This document shows positions 25,052 through 36,141 of a stretch of DNA of 64,000 nucleotides, piece by piece. Position numbers and translations under genes: made by a program. Source of the DNA: Streptosporangium sp. NBC_01756. GTDB lineage: Bacteria > Actinomycetota > Actinomycetes > Streptosporangiales > Streptosporangiaceae. The stretch spans positions 5,456,001-5,520,000 of the forward strand of contig NZ_CP109130.1 of NCBI RefSeq assembly GCF_035917975.1, in the 5' to 3' direction. Within the stretch, counting starts at the first letter, position 1; each line of letters starts with the position of its first letter. The notes under the pieces are model-generated. The model did not search any database. It was not told the DNA's origin and saw only the letters and a program-made list of their open reading frames with translations.

Positions 25052-25086
25052 GACGGGCGCGCCTCCCTGAGGGAGACGCGCCCGTC
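25052..25086. terminator. Bidirectional terminator hairpin
   Basis: GACGGGCGCG / CGCGCCCGTC (10 bp) plus an inner CTCCC / GGGAG with a three-base loop. It sits between the convergent LacI and TPM-domain genes. Confidence 0.85.
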
Positions 25087-25102
25087 CGGCTGTCAGGGAC
25101 GA

Positions 25103-26461
25103 CTACCAGTCGCCGCCGCCGAAGTCACCGCCGCCGAAGTCGCCTCCGCCGCCGAAGTCACCCCAGCCGCCACCGCCGAAGTCACCGCCGCCGCCGAAGT
25201 CGCCTCCACCGTCGGCCGCCGCGCCGTCGGCATAGCCGGCGCCGTAGCCGCCCATGCCCCAGCCGCCGCCCATCATGCTGCCGAGCATCGTGCCGACGAG
25301 CATGCCGGTCATGACGTCGCCGAAACCGCCGTAGTAGCCGTAGGCGTAGGGCTGGTAGGCCGGGCCCGCGTCGTAGTAGGGGCGGCGCTGGCCGTTGACC
25401 ATGACCTCACGGGTCTGCGGCTCGAAGCCGCGCTCGATGGCATCGGCGTCGGCCGCACAGGCCGGCACCTCGCGCACCGCGCCACCGGGCGGGGCCCAGC
25501 GGACGTCGCGGAACGAGGGGCCGTGCTGCGGGTTGAAGAAGCAGGGCGAGCGCCGCTCGGGGAGCGGCTGGTGGTTGACGCGCGCCTTCACGCAGGCGAG
25601 GGCGTAGCGGCCCTCCTCCAGCGCGGTGGTCACGCCGCGCAGCTCGTCGGGGCGCTTGACCGCGACCAGCTCCGTCTTGGCCCGCTCGTAGGAGTCGAGG
25701 GCGCGCTGCCAGTCCTGCTGGTGCTCGGCGCCGTCGCCGAGCAGCTTGACGTCGGTGTCGAGGTCGGTGATCTCCTCGCCGAACTTGGTGACGTCCTCGT
25801 CCACGGTCTGCTTGACCGCGGCCAACTCGGCGGCCTCACGGGCCGCACGCTGCTGCTTCTTCTTGCGGGAGTAGAAGAAGATGCCCGCGCCACCGGCCAG
25901 GGCCAGCACCAGGATGCCGATCAGCACACCGCCGCCGCCTCCACCGGAGGAGCCGGAACCGGAGCTGGAGCCGACGCCCGCGCCGACGGCCGCGTCGTCC
26001 GCCAGCTTGACGAAGTTGATCACGTTGTCGGTCGGGCTGCTGGCCGTCTTGGCGCGGCCCAGCAGCTCGTCGACGTCGACGCCCTTGACGGTGGAGATGC
26101 CGAACGGCTCGCTGCCGCTCATCAGCAGCACGGTGGACTTGCCGCCGATGTCCTTGCGGACCGAGGTCAGCAGGGTCCGCGCCTGCGACTGGCTGGTGAT
26201 CGAGCCCTTGGGCAGCAGCCCCACGTAGACCGAGGAGGTCTGCTCGGCGGCGCTGCGCATGGCGTCTGCGGCGTCGGCGGGGATATCCGCGGCCGGGTCG
26301 GCGTAGAAGTGATCGCCGTCCTTCAGGCCCGCGGAGATCGTGCCGGGGTCGGGCGCCGCGGCACTGGCCGCCGGCGCGATCATGAAGATGGCCAGCAGCC
26401 CGGCGAGCAGCGCGACGATCGCGGCACCGAGACGACCTGGCGCGGTTTTTGTGGTGATCAC
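25103..26461 (-). CDS. TPM-domain (YgcG-like) membrane protein
   Basis: 452 residues from the GTG at 26461, with GGAGG nine bases upstream. A signal peptide or signal anchor (about 9-35) leads to a TPM-type external domain (about 40-170) containing SSVYVGLLPKGS. A Gly/Ser linker and a membrane helix (about 178-200, VLIGILVLALAGGAGIFFY) follow. Next comes a basic segment and a probable coiled coil (about 205-300), then a Tyr/Gly-rich region. The C-terminus is a run of GGGDF/GGGGD units ending GGGDW, as in many TPM proteins. Function in actinomycetes is unclear; the family is linked to envelope or photosystem quality control. Confidence 0.78.
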   Translation of the reverse strand: MITTKTAPGRLGAAIVALLAGLLAIFMIAPAASAAAPDPGTISAGLKDGDHFYADPAADIPADAADAMRSAAEQTSSVYVGLLPKGSITSQSQARTLLTSVRKDIGGKSTVLLMSGSEPFGISTVKGVDVDELLGRAKTASSPTDNVINFVKLADDAAVGAGVGSSSGSGSSGGGGGGVLIGILVLALAGGAGIFFYSRKKKQQRAAREAAELAAVKQTVDEDVTKFGEEITDLDTDVKLLGDGAEHQQDWQRALDSYERAKTELVAVKRPDELRGVTTALEEGRYALACVKARVNHQPLPERRSPCFFNPQHGPSFRDVRWAPPGGAVREVPACAADADAIERGFEPQTREVMVNGQRRPYYDAGPAYQPYAYGYYGGFGDVMTGMLVGTMLGSMMGGGWGMGGYGAGYADGAAADGGGDFGGGGDFGGGGWGDFGGGGDFGGGDFGGGDW

Positions 26462-26475
26462 GGCAGAAAGCCTCC

Positions 26476-26493
26476 TTCGTCCTGAAGGACGAA
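26476..26493. promoter_or_regulatory. Inverted repeat beside TPM ribosome site
   Basis: TTCGTCCT-GA-AGGACGAA, eight-base perfect arms, directly abuts the GGAGG of the TPM gene. On mRNA it would form a small stem ending at the ribosome site. As DNA it could be an operator. Confidence 0.5.
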
Positions 26494-26692
26494 TGAGTGG
26501 ACGGCAGAGTTCCCTACTATCCGACCGTATCCTCTCCGGGGCGACATGGTGCGGAGAGATCGCCCTCAGGTCCGTCGCGCCGAGCAGGGCCCGCCGGTGC
26601 CCGCTCACCGTCTCAACCGGCGATCCGCCCCAAGTGAGCGACGGCCGAGCCGTCGCCGAGAGCGTGGCGCACGCCGTGGTGAGGAGAACCAC

Positions 26693-26710
26693 GGGCCCCG
26701 GACGGGGCCC
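26693..26710 (-). terminator. Terminator of the carboxylase alpha-subunit gene
   Basis: GGGCCCC / GGGGCCC with a four-base loop, extended by CCAC / GTGG across a small bulge, begins ten bases after the stop codon on the minus strand. Confidence 0.75.
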
Positions 26711-26719
26711 AGGTGGTGG

Positions 26720-28468
<1,749 letters not shown>

Positions 28469-28807
28469 CGACGTTGTTCCCTTCCTTGACATCTGTGAAC
28501 AAGGGGCCGGCGGGCCTCCAAGGGAGTGTAAGCGCCCCCTGATCGCGGGGCCTCGCCGGGGCGTTGCCCGCCGAACGCACTCCGCTGAGGCGCCTCTTCC
28601 CACCGGGGTGTAGTTGTCACCGCAATCTCATACATCGCTCTTAACTCTTTACATCACGAAAAATCAACTCGAAAAGGAACGTTACCTCCTTCGCGTGTCC
28701 GGGAAGGTTCATATCCGCTCGGCATAATCCCGGTATCACTGTGATCCACTCGCCTATCGTGATTTCGTTTGGCGAGCCCCCCGACACCGATCCCGAAGGA
28801 GACTGGC
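28469..28807. other. Intergenic region, divergent promoters
   Basis: 339 bp between the carboxylase and WXG100 genes. It is richer in A and T than its surroundings, notably 28615-28770. ATCAC-T-GTGAT at 28734-28744 is a perfect short palindrome about 65 bp before the WXG100 start and may be an operator. I see no open frame with coding character. Confidence 0.4.
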
Positions 28808-29080
28808 ATGAGCCAGAACTTGCTCGGCGGCAATCCCGCGGAAATGCAGCAGATGGCCACCCAGTTCACCCAGCAGGCCGACCAGGTGAGGGCCACGATG
28901 GCCGCCCTGGACCGGGAGGCCGCCAAAGTCGGCACCGCCTGGACCGGCCCCGGAGCCCAGCGTTTCACCGAGGCCTGGCAGAACTACCGCGCGGCCTTCC
29001 AGCGGATGTCCGAAGAGCTCGCCGAGGCTTCCCGGGTCATCAACACCTACCGCGGCAACATCGAGTCGGCCACGCGCTAG
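28808..29080 (+). CDS. WXG100 (ESAT-6-like) secreted protein
   Basis: 90 residues, the exact size class of WXG100 proteins: two helices joined by the hallmark turn W45-T-G47. The ATG follows AAGGAG at seven bases. The C-terminus ends INTYRGNIESATR and lacks a clear YxxxD/E signal, since RGNIE follows the Tyr. It is convergent with the EssC-like ATPase that ends 200 bp downstream and is the likely substrate or structural component of that secretion system. Confidence 0.92.
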   Translation: MSQNLLGGNPAEMQQMATQFTQQADQVRATMAALDREAAKVGTAWTGPGAQRFTEAWQNYRAAFQRMSEELAEASRVINTYRGNIESATR

Positions 29081-29126
29081 CCGGACCTCCTGGACGCCCT
29101 GGCCCATGCGGACCGGGGCGTCTGCT

Positions 29127-29297
29127 CATGTGACGGGCCCGGACGGGGAGCGGCCGGGTACGGCTCACCGGCCGGGAATCCGGCACGGGCGATCCGTCCT
29201 GACGGCCGCCCGGACGGGAGCGGCCTGGCACGGCTCGCCGGCCGGGAACCCGGCACGGAGCGACCCGGCACGGGCGATCTGTCATGTGACGGCCGCC
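29127..29297. repeat. Imperfect tandem repeat at the end of the EssC-like gene
   Basis: A block starting TGACGG(C/G)C...GGACGGG recurs at about 29130, 29200 and 29287. Units of 70-88 bp share CGGCCGGGAA and CCCGGCACGG elements. The last anchor is the 3' end of the ATPase gene itself, so the intergenic copies look like decayed duplications of it. No other gene is seen between 29081 and 29281. Confidence 0.65.
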
Positions 29298-32200
29298 TGG
29301 ACGGGGGTCACCGACCCCAGGACGACCAGCAGGCCACGGCCGGGCGGGCCGCCGACCGCGCCGCGGGGGAGCCGGATCGTGAAGAGGTCTCCGTCAGCGG
29401 GGCTCTGCGCCGACAGCAACAGGCCGGTGCGGGCCTTGCGGGCCTCGGCGGCGAAACCGCGGTACGCGGTGGTCAGGTCGCCGGTGGCGCCTCCGACGAT
29501 CAGGCCGTGCTCGCCGTCGCGGCCGCTCCGGAGCACCTGCTCCAGGGCGGTGCCGAGAGGACTGTCCGGAGAGATCAACTCGGCGTCGTCAACGATCACC
29601 ACATAGCGCTCCTGTCCCGCCACGGCCCCGGTCAGGTCGCCGTCCGCGTCGAGCACGGCCAGCACCCCCGGGGCGTCCGCCATCGCGCGCAGCGGGCTGC
29701 GCCGGGGGGTGACCAGGACCACCGGCGTGCCCTGGGCCAGCAGGGAGTGGGCGGCGGTCAGCAGGGCCGAGGAGCGGCCGGACCTGGGCGGGCCCGCCAC
29801 GATCGCGCCAGGCCCGTGGGCGAGCAGATCGACGCCGAGCGGGGCCAGCGAGTCGCCCCCGGCGCCGAGGAGCGCCCACAGGGGCGAGGGAGGCGTGAAG
29901 GAGGGGGCCAGCTCCATCGCCTGCGCCGCGGTGATCCGCATCGGCAGCGCGTCGACCCGCAGGGGCGGTTCGGAGTCCCCGACCCACCCGCCGGACTCCG
30001 CCGCGCTCCCGGGGAAGCGGGTGGGCACCGCCCGGATCAGCGCCTGGAGCGCGCCGACCTGGGCCGGGCCGGAGGGGTCGTCGCAGAGCAGGGCGATCTG
30101 GCTCTCGGCGATGCCGTACTCGCCGGTCGCCAGGGCCCGGCCGGGGGCGAGCGTGGCGGGCAGGTCCCTGACGGGCAGCCCGGCCAGGCCGTAGTCGGCG
30201 GGGTCGGCCAGGCGCATGATCAGCCGGTCGTCGAAGACCGTGGAGATCTGCCCGATCAGCGCCGACCGGTCGCCGGTCACCACGGCGCGCAGCCCGACCG
30301 CCGGGCCCTCCCGGAGGAGCTGCATCAGCGACTCGATCAGCCGTCCGTAGTCGTAGCCCTCGAACGCGGCGACGAACCCCTCCCATCGGTCGAGCATCAG
30401 CACCAGCCAGGGCAGCCGCGGCCCTCCGGAGACGGCGCGCAGCTCGGCCAGCGAGGCGTATCCGGCCTCGGCGAGCAGCTGCTGCCGTCGCCCGATCTCG
30501 GCACGCAGCCGCGCCAGCAGCCGCTCCACCCGGTCGAACTGGTCGCGGGTCACCACCGCCCCGCAGTGCGGCAGCGCCATCAGCGGCAGCAGTGCCCCCG
30601 AGCCGCAGTCGATCGCGTGCACGTGCACGTCCTGCGGGGACGCCCCGGCCGCGATCGCCCCCGCCAGCGTGCGCAGCGCGGTGGACCGTCCGCTCCGTGC
30701 GGCACCCGCGAGCAGCAGGTGTCCGCCGTGCGCGAGGTCCAGCGCCAGTGCCCGCCGCTCCTGCGCCCACGGCAGGTCCGTCACCCCGAACACCAGCGGC
30801 GGAACCTCCTCGATCCCGGCCCGGTACGGCGGCGCGCCACCGGGCGGATCGGCGAGTCCGGGGGCGACCACGAGGTCGCCGAGCGGTTCGAGCCAGGGAC
30901 TGGGCTGGTCCGGCACCCCGGCGACCCGGGCGGCGTCGGCCAGGGCGTCGGCGAGGATGGACAGGTCGGTGACGGGTGCCCCCTCGGCGGCCGCCTCGGG
31001 TGCGAGCGGGGACCGGCCCAGAGCCCGCCAGCCGACCTCCGTCACCCGCGCCCTGACGCCGGTGAGGCTCCCCGGGCTCCGGCCGCCGATCCTGGCGGTC
31101 TGCACGGCGGTCGCCGCGCCGGCGCCCGACTTCACATAGCACCGGCCGGGGGCGGACTTGGGGATGTGTGCGGCCTCCGGGCGGCCGATGACGTCGGCCG
31201 ACTCGGCCGCCTCCGTCACCCGCAGCGCGATCCGCAGCGAGGTGTTCGCCTGGATGTCGGCGGTGACCACACCGCCGGGCCGCTGGGTCGCCAGGATGAG
31301 GTGGATGCCGAGCGAACGACCCCGTCTGGCGATGTCCACCAGCCCCGTCATGAAGTCGGGCAGCTCGCTGACCATGGCCGCGAACTCGTCGATGACCAGC
31401 ACCAGCCTGGGCAGCGCCACCGGAGGTTCGGCGCGCCCGCGCAGGGGCCTGGCCGGCGTCCTGCCACCGGCGACGAGGAGGTCGCGGGAGGCGCGGGCCG
31501 TCTGCGCGTCACGGAGCTCGTGGTAGTCCTCGATGTCCTTCGCCCCGGCGGCCAGCAGCAGGCGTTCCCTCCGGCGGATCTCGGCGGCCAGGGAGGTCAG
31601 GGCCCGCTGCGTCAGGTGGCCGTCCAGGTCGCTGACCATGCCGACCGTGTGCGGGAGCCGTACGCACTCCTTGAAGGCGGCCCCGCCTTTGTAGTCGATC
31701 AGCACGAACGTCATCTCGTCCGGTCGGTTGGCCACGGCGAGCGAGCAGATCAGCGTCTGCAGCAGCTCCGACTTGCCCGCGCCGGTGGTACCCGCGATGA
31801 GCGCGTGCGGGCCGTCCAGGCGCAGGTCGACGGTGAAGGGGCCGTCGGGGCCGATCCCGATCACGGCCTCGGTGGTACGGCCCCAGCGCCCGGCCAGGGC
31901 CGCGCCGGACACCGAGGGCAGCTCCAGCAGCTCCAGCAGCCGTGCCGAGGAGGGCAGGGTGAGGCTCGCGTCGTCCCTGCTCACATCGCGGATCGGGGCC
32001 AGGGCGCGGGCGAGCCGGTCGCACCAGGTGGCCGAGACCTGGTCGGCGAGGATCTCACCGAGGTCGTCCAGGCCGCCGCCGCGCAGCCGCAGGCGGCCGT
32101 CGGCGGTCACGTCGGCGACGGTGGCGCACTCCTCGGGCAGCAGCCGCTGGTCGTCGTCGATGGCCAGGGTGTAGACGCCGGCCCGGGGGCCCTGGCGGAG

Positions 32201-33862
32201 CACCTGCGGCATGCCGGGCAGCGCGCGCAGGACCTGGGCGCCGTCCAGGACGACCAGCACGTCGTAGGGGCGCTCGTCGTAGACCGGGGCGGCCTCCGTC
32301 TTCTCCGGGCCGCCGCCGAGGTCGCCCCAGCCGGTCGGGACGCGGCCCGTTCTGATCAACGGGCCGTCCTCCTCGCCGAGCCGTCCGTCGATCAGCGCGG
32401 TCAGTTCGCTCACCCGGTGGGCGGCGGCCTCCGGATCGGCCCCGACCAGTGCCACGCAGTCCTCGCCGCCGTGCGGGGCGCAGTGCGGCAGCCAGCGGAC
32501 CCAGTTCCATCGCTCGTCCCCGTCGCCGTGCGCGCAGAGCACCACGATCGCCAGGTCACGGGGGCTGTGCAGGGCGGCGGCCTGGCCGACCAGCCAGCGG
32601 GCCAGCCCGGCCGTCGTCTGCCGTGGCCCGGTCAGGCCGGCGACGCCCAGGCGGCGCAGCGCCAGCGCCACCGGCACCGCGTGGCAGTCCGGGGGGTCGG
32701 GCAGCGGGGTGTCCGCCGCGGCGGAGCGTTCCGGGGCGAACTCGATGCCGGCGGGCAGGTCGGCGAGACCGACCCGGAGGCGGAGCGCGTCGGGGTCGTG
32801 GTCGCGGCGCTCCCACAGCCGCCGGCGGGGGCCGGTCGCGGTGAGCAGCAGCTCGGCGGGGTCGGGCGCGGCTGCCCGGCGCTCGGCCTCGTCGGCGGCG
32901 CGGGCCTCCTCCACCGCGGCCTCGAAGGTCTTCAGCCGCTCCTTGTACTGCTTGACCTGCTGGCGATACTGCTTGCGCCCGTGCCGCCGGTCACTCCACC
33001 ACTGACCGATCATGATCAGTGGGGTCATCAGCGCGAACAGCAGGTAGTACCAGGTCTTGAGCGCCACCGCCATGGCCACCCCGAGCCCGGCGGGCAGGAA
33101 CGCGGTCAGCAGCTGCAGCCGCATGGTCTCGGCGCGCTTCGGCTCGGCGGGGACCTCGAACCGCCGCCCGCCGCCCGCGGCGCGGAGCCGGGGTGGCCGG
33201 TTGTAGGCGAGTCCTCCGTCGGGCTGGGCGTCCAGGTGCGCGTCGGGGGGCTCCACGGCCTTCAGGGTCAGCACGGTCGCGCCGCAGGTCAGCACGGCGT
33301 GCTCAGGCCACGGCGCGGGCCCTTCGAGGGGGTCGCGGTCCAGGAGGGGGTCGGCTCCCGCCACGGGCTCCACGGTGATGGCGTCGGGGGTGAGCCTGAT
33401 CACGGCGGCCTGGCCGGGCAGTCGCCGGTCCGGGACGGCCACCGCGCAGGCGGGGTCGGAGCCGATGGTGTGGACGCCCAGGCTGAGGCGGTGCACGGAC
33501 CCGGCGGCGGGCCCGCCGACCACCCGGATCTCGACGATGCCGCCGGGCTCCTCGGCCACCGTGGCTCCGGCCAGATCGCGGTCGAGGGTGACGAGGTCGC
33601 CGTCGCGGAGCAGGCCGAGCGCGGGGGCGTCGGGATCCAGCGGGCGGCCGTCCAGCCAGAGCGTCGGGGGCGCGGCGCCGGGAGAGTCGTGGCCCAGCCC
33701 GTAGGGGGCCTTGCTCCGGGTCAGCCGCACCACGTTGGTCGGCCGCTCGCCGGCCTGTCCGGCCAGCGACTCCGCCAGCCGCGCCACCGTGGTCGTCTCG
33801 TCGCCCTCGACCACGACATCGCGGTCGGTGTGCTCGCTGAGCACGGTGAGCATGATCCGCAT
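29282..33862 (-). CDS. EssC-like FtsK/SpoIIIE ATPase of type VII secretion, FHA N-terminus
   Basis: 1526 residues. The N-terminal 220 or so residues include an FHA-like domain (about 105-205, with HTIGSDPACAV), then two membrane segments (about 248-290) and a charged coiled region. Three FtsK/SpoIIIE modules follow. Module 1 has an intact Walker A, GTTGAGKSELL (about 690), and Walker B LVLVIDEFAAM. Modules 2 (about 1050, GAARSGRST) and 3 (about 1350, GPPRSGRSS) have Arg where the Walker Lys should be. FHA plus three ATPase modules in one chain resembles Firmicute EssC more than mycobacterial EccC. ATG with GAGGAG upstream. It powers export of WXG100-type proteins. No EccB, EccD or EccE homologue is in the window. 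Confidence 0.9.
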   Translation of the reverse strand: MRIMLTVLSEHTDRDVVVEGDETTTVARLAESLAGQAGERPTNVVRLTRSKAPYGLGHDSPGAAPPTLWLDGRPLDPDAPALGLLRDGDLVTLDRDLAGATVAEEPGGIVEIRVVGGPAAGSVHRLSLGVHTIGSDPACAVAVPDRRLPGQAAVIRLTPDAITVEPVAGADPLLDRDPLEGPAPWPEHAVLTCGATVLTLKAVEPPDAHLDAQPDGGLAYNRPPRLRAAGGGRRFEVPAEPKRAETMRLQLLTAFLPAGLGVAMAVALKTWYYLLFALMTPLIMIGQWWSDRRHGRKQYRQQVKQYKERLKTFEAAVEEARAADEAERRAAAPDPAELLLTATGPRRRLWERRDHDPDALRLRVGLADLPAGIEFAPERSAAADTPLPDPPDCHAVPVALALRRLGVAGLTGPRQTTAGLARWLVGQAAALHSPRDLAIVVLCAHGDGDERWNWVRWLPHCAPHGGEDCVALVGADPEAAAHRVSELTALIDGRLGEEDGPLIRTGRVPTGWGDLGGGPEKTEAAPVYDERPYDVLVVLDGAQVLRALPGMPQVLRQGPRAGVYTLAIDDDQRLLPEECATVADVTADGRLRLRGGGLDDLGEILADQVSATWCDRLARALAPIRDVSRDDASLTLPSSARLLELLELPSVSGAALAGRWGRTTEAVIGIGPDGPFTVDLRLDGPHALIAGTTGAGKSELLQTLICSLAVANRPDEMTFVLIDYKGGAAFKECVRLPHTVGMVSDLDGHLTQRALTSLAAEIRRRERLLLAAGAKDIEDYHELRDAQTARASRDLLVAGGRTPARPLRGRAEPPVALPRLVLVIDEFAAMVSELPDFMTGLVDIARRGRSLGIHLILATQRPGGVVTADIQANTSLRIALRVTEAAESADVIGRPEAAHIPKSAPGRCYVKSGAGAATAVQTARIGGRSPGSLTGVRARVTEVGWRALGRSPLAPEAAAEGAPVTDLSILADALADAARVAGVPDQPSPWLEPLGDLVVAPGLADPPGGAPPYRAGIEEVPPLVFGVTDLPWAQERRALALDLAHGGHLLLAGAARSGRSTALRTLAGAIAAGASPQDVHVHAIDCGSGALLPLMALPHCGAVVTRDQFDRVERLLARLRAEIGRRQQLLAEAGYASLAELRAVSGGPRLPWLVLMLDRWEGFVAAFEGYDYGRLIESLMQLLREGPAVGLRAVVTGDRSALIGQISTVFDDRLIMRLADPADYGLAGLPVRDLPATLAPGRALATGEYGIAESQIALLCDDPSGPAQVGALQALIRAVPTRFPGSAAESGGWVGDSEPPLRVDALPMRITAAQAMELAPSFTPPSPLWALLGAGGDSLAPLGVDLLAHGPGAIVAGPPRSGRSSALLTAAHSLLAQGTPVVLVTPRRSPLRAMADAPGVLAVLDADGDLTGAVAGQERYVVIVDDAELISPDSPLGTALEQVLRSGRDGEHGLIVGGATGDLTTAYRGFAAEARKARTGLLLSAQSPADGDLFTIRLPRGAVGGPPGRGLLVVLGSVTPVQAAVT

Positions 33863-34682
33863 CGCCGCTCTCCTCGGGTCGACCCGGGTCCAAGGTACAG
33901 AGTGGGAACGGTCCAGGAGGAGCTGTTTGCGGCAATCCCACGGCGCAGCGGCAGGTATGTGGAAAACATGTCAGCCTGTGGACAACTGTCGGGGGAAGTT
34001 GACCGGCTATGCCGTTCTTAATGGGCTTATGTGGATTCAAGGTGCCAAAGAGGTGGAGAGTTCACCGTACGAGGCTGTGGAAAACCCGGCCGGACACCGG
34101 CGTGTCCCGCCAGGGCCGGGTCTTGGTCCGGGACCGGGTTCAGCACCGGGTTCGGGGCCCGGTCCGGAGTGCGCGGGCCTCCTGCGGGCGGCCCTGCGCC
34201 CCGCCGGTCCCGGAGGTGGCTCCGGACGCCTCCCCGGGTTCCCGATCGCCGCATTCGATGCCGCCGTGAACGAACGCCATGACCGAATCCCTGTCCGAAA
34301 AGCCTGATACGTCTGGCTCCATGTGTGCTCAGAGCGAGATGGCGGAGGCCAATGGATTTTCCCCGTCCGAACAGGGCGGAAGGCATGGGAGGCGCGCGAT
34401 CCTCCCGCTGCGGAGTAGGGAAATACGACTTCCGCGGTAATGGCATGTGTAAATATTGGTGGGTTGTTACGCGAGTCAATCTTGTCCCTTATCACCCGGA
34501 TAAGTGGCCTGTCACCTATCCGGTCCGCCAGTTTTCTCCATGGCGACGTTGACAGAATCCTTCCTATCAAACGAGCATGGGTCCTGGCTTTTGTCCGCCA
34601 GTTCATCGGCATGGTGCGCATAATGGCGTAAATTCAACCAGTAGTTCCCATATTTGTGATCACTCTGGGAGACCCCCTGCCC
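33863..34682. other. Long intergenic region with DnaA-box-like sequences
   Basis: 820 bp between the divergent EssC-like and Tad operons. 33892-33897 reads TACCTT on the minus strand, a possible -10 for the ATPase gene. 33958-34084 holds TGTGGAAAA, TGTGGACAA and TGTGGAAAA in one orientation plus TGTGGATTC. 34100-34220 is a low-complexity CCGGGTTC/GGGCCCGG stretch. 34330-34680 is relatively AT-rich, with CATAAT at 34619-34624 as a possible -10 for the Tad operon. Open frames here lack coding character. Confidence 0.5.
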
Positions 34683-35384
34683 ATGAGGACCAGCGAGAAG
34701 CCAGCAGGCCGTCCGCCGGTGAACGCCGAGCGGCAAGGCTCGGCGGGCGCCCTTTCCGGACCGGCGTCACGCAAACTCCCCGTCCCCCCACGCGAGCGCA
34801 GACCCGCGCTCGCGGCTCTGGCCCTGCTGCTCATTCTGGGCGGCGCCCTCGCGACCACGCTGCTGGTCCTGCGCAGCGGAGACCGGGTCGCCGCGATCCA
34901 GATCGTCCAGCAGGTCGGCACCGGCCAGCGCATTCCGCTGGCCGCCATGCAGGAGGTCCAGATCGCCGACACCGGCATCGGTTACGTCTCCTACACCGAC
35001 CGCCCCCGCGTCGCCGAGAACTACGCCCGTGTCACCCTGCTGCCCGGCACCCTCCTGACCAGGGAGATGGTCGTCTCCTCCAGCGAGGAGCTGGGCCCGG
35101 GCAAGGCGCGGGTGGGTCTGGCCCTCAAACCCGGCCAGCTCCCCTCGAAGCTGACGCAGGGCGACCGGGTCCAGGTCGTCCACGTGCCGGGCCGGGGCGG
35201 GACGGCCGACACGCAGAGTCGCGTGCTCGCACAGGCCGCCCTCGTCGACAGCGTCGGGGGCTCGGGCAAGAGCGGCTCGTCCGGCCAGGTGACGATCATC
35301 GTGGACGCCACGGTGTCGCCGACGATCACCGCCTACGCCTCCAACGGCGAGATCGCCCTGGCCGAGCTGCCGGGAGCGCGCTGA
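34683..35384 (+). CDS. SAF/CpaB-like Tad pilus assembly protein
   Basis: 233 residues from the ATG at 34683 (GGGAGA upstream; a GTG at 34656 is possible). A Pro/Arg-rich cytosolic N-terminus precedes one membrane helix (about 42-65, ALAALALLLILGGALATTLL). An SAF-like beta-clip domain follows (about 75-150, with IPLAAMQEVQI and LPGTLLTREMV), then a beta domain. In Tad systems CpaB/RcpC with this layout is thought to help assemble or stabilise the secretion channel. First gene of a tightly packed operon running to at least 40907. Confidence 0.8.
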   Translation: MRTSEKPAGRPPVNAERQGSAGALSGPASRKLPVPPRERRPALAALALLLILGGALATTLLVLRSGDRVAAIQIVQQVGTGQRIPLAAMQEVQIADTGIGYVSYTDRPRVAENYARVTLLPGTLLTREMVVSSSEELGPGKARVGLALKPGQLPSKLTQGDRVQVVHVPGRGGTADTQSRVLAQAALVDSVGGSGKSGSSGQVTIIVDATVSPTITAYASNGEIALAELPGAR

Positions 35385-35385
35385 C

Positions 35386-36141
35386 GTGGCTCTCATCGTG
35401 CTGGCTGCGGACAAGGGGGCGCCGGGCGTCACCACGGCGGCCACCGCGCTCGGCGCGATCTGGCCGCGCCCGGTGCTGCTCGCCGAGTGCGACCCGGCCG
35501 GCGGGGACATCGCCTACCGGCTCCCCGCCGCCGACGGCGGCGTGCTCAATCCCGCCCGCGGCCTGCTCACCCTGGGCGCCATGGCCCGCCGCGGCCTGCA
35601 GCCCGACCAGATCCACGAGCACACCCAGAAGATCGTGGGAGGTCTCGACGTGCTGGCCGGACTGACCCACGGCGAGCAGGCCGCCGGACTCACCTGGCTC
35701 TGGAGCCCGCTCGGCCGGGCACTGGCCGCGCTGCCGCACGCCGACGTGCTGGCCGACTGCGGCCGCCTCGGCGCGCACCCCGAGACGGCCGAGCTGACGG
35801 CCGAGGCCGCGATGGTGGTGCTGTTCACCAGGGCGAGCCTGGACCACGTCGCCCACCTGCGAGAACGCCTGCAGATCATGCCCCGGACCCCGCAGGTCGG
35901 GGTGGTGGTGATCGCCGACCCCAGGCAGTACCGCACGACGATCGACGAGGTCCGCCGGATCGTCGCCACCACGGGCCGGGAGGTCGCCTTCGTGAGCGGG
36001 CTCGCCCACGACCCCAAGGGCGCGGAACTGCTACGCGGCCAGTGGGGCGGACGCCTGGACCGCTCCCTGCTGATCCGCACCGCCCGCGAGCTCGCGGGCC
36101 GGCTGGCCGCCCAGGTCCGCGCCCCGGAGCCCGCCGCATGA
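35386..36141 (+). CDS. CpaE-like MinD/ParA-type ATPase
   Basis: 251 residues starting MALIVLAADKGAPGVTT. The P-loop is a deviant Walker A (KGAPGVTT) and AECDPAGGD is the switch I-type segment. In Tad loci CpaE (TadZ) positions the pilus machine. The frame begins one base after the previous stop and the next gene overlaps by four bases. There is no receiver domain. A very similar fold is used by chromosome-partition ATPases, but context decides for pilus assembly. Confidence 0.82.
   Translation: MALIVLAADKGAPGVTTAATALGAIWPRPVLLAECDPAGGDIAYRLPAADGGVLNPARGLLTLGAMARRGLQPDQIHEHTQKIVGGLDVLAGLTHGEQAAGLTWLWSPLGRALAALPHADVLADCGRLGAHPETAELTAEAAMVVLFTRASLDHVAHLRERLQIMPRTPQVGVVVIADPRQYRTTIDEVRRIVATTGREVAFVSGLAHDPKGAELLRGQWGGRLDRSLLIRTARELAGRLAAQVRAPEPAA

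Noticed and set aside
34027-34621. Overlapping small frames in the long spacer
   Set aside because: They have no ribosome sites and no coding-type third-position bias, and they cross low-complexity and AT-rich stretches.
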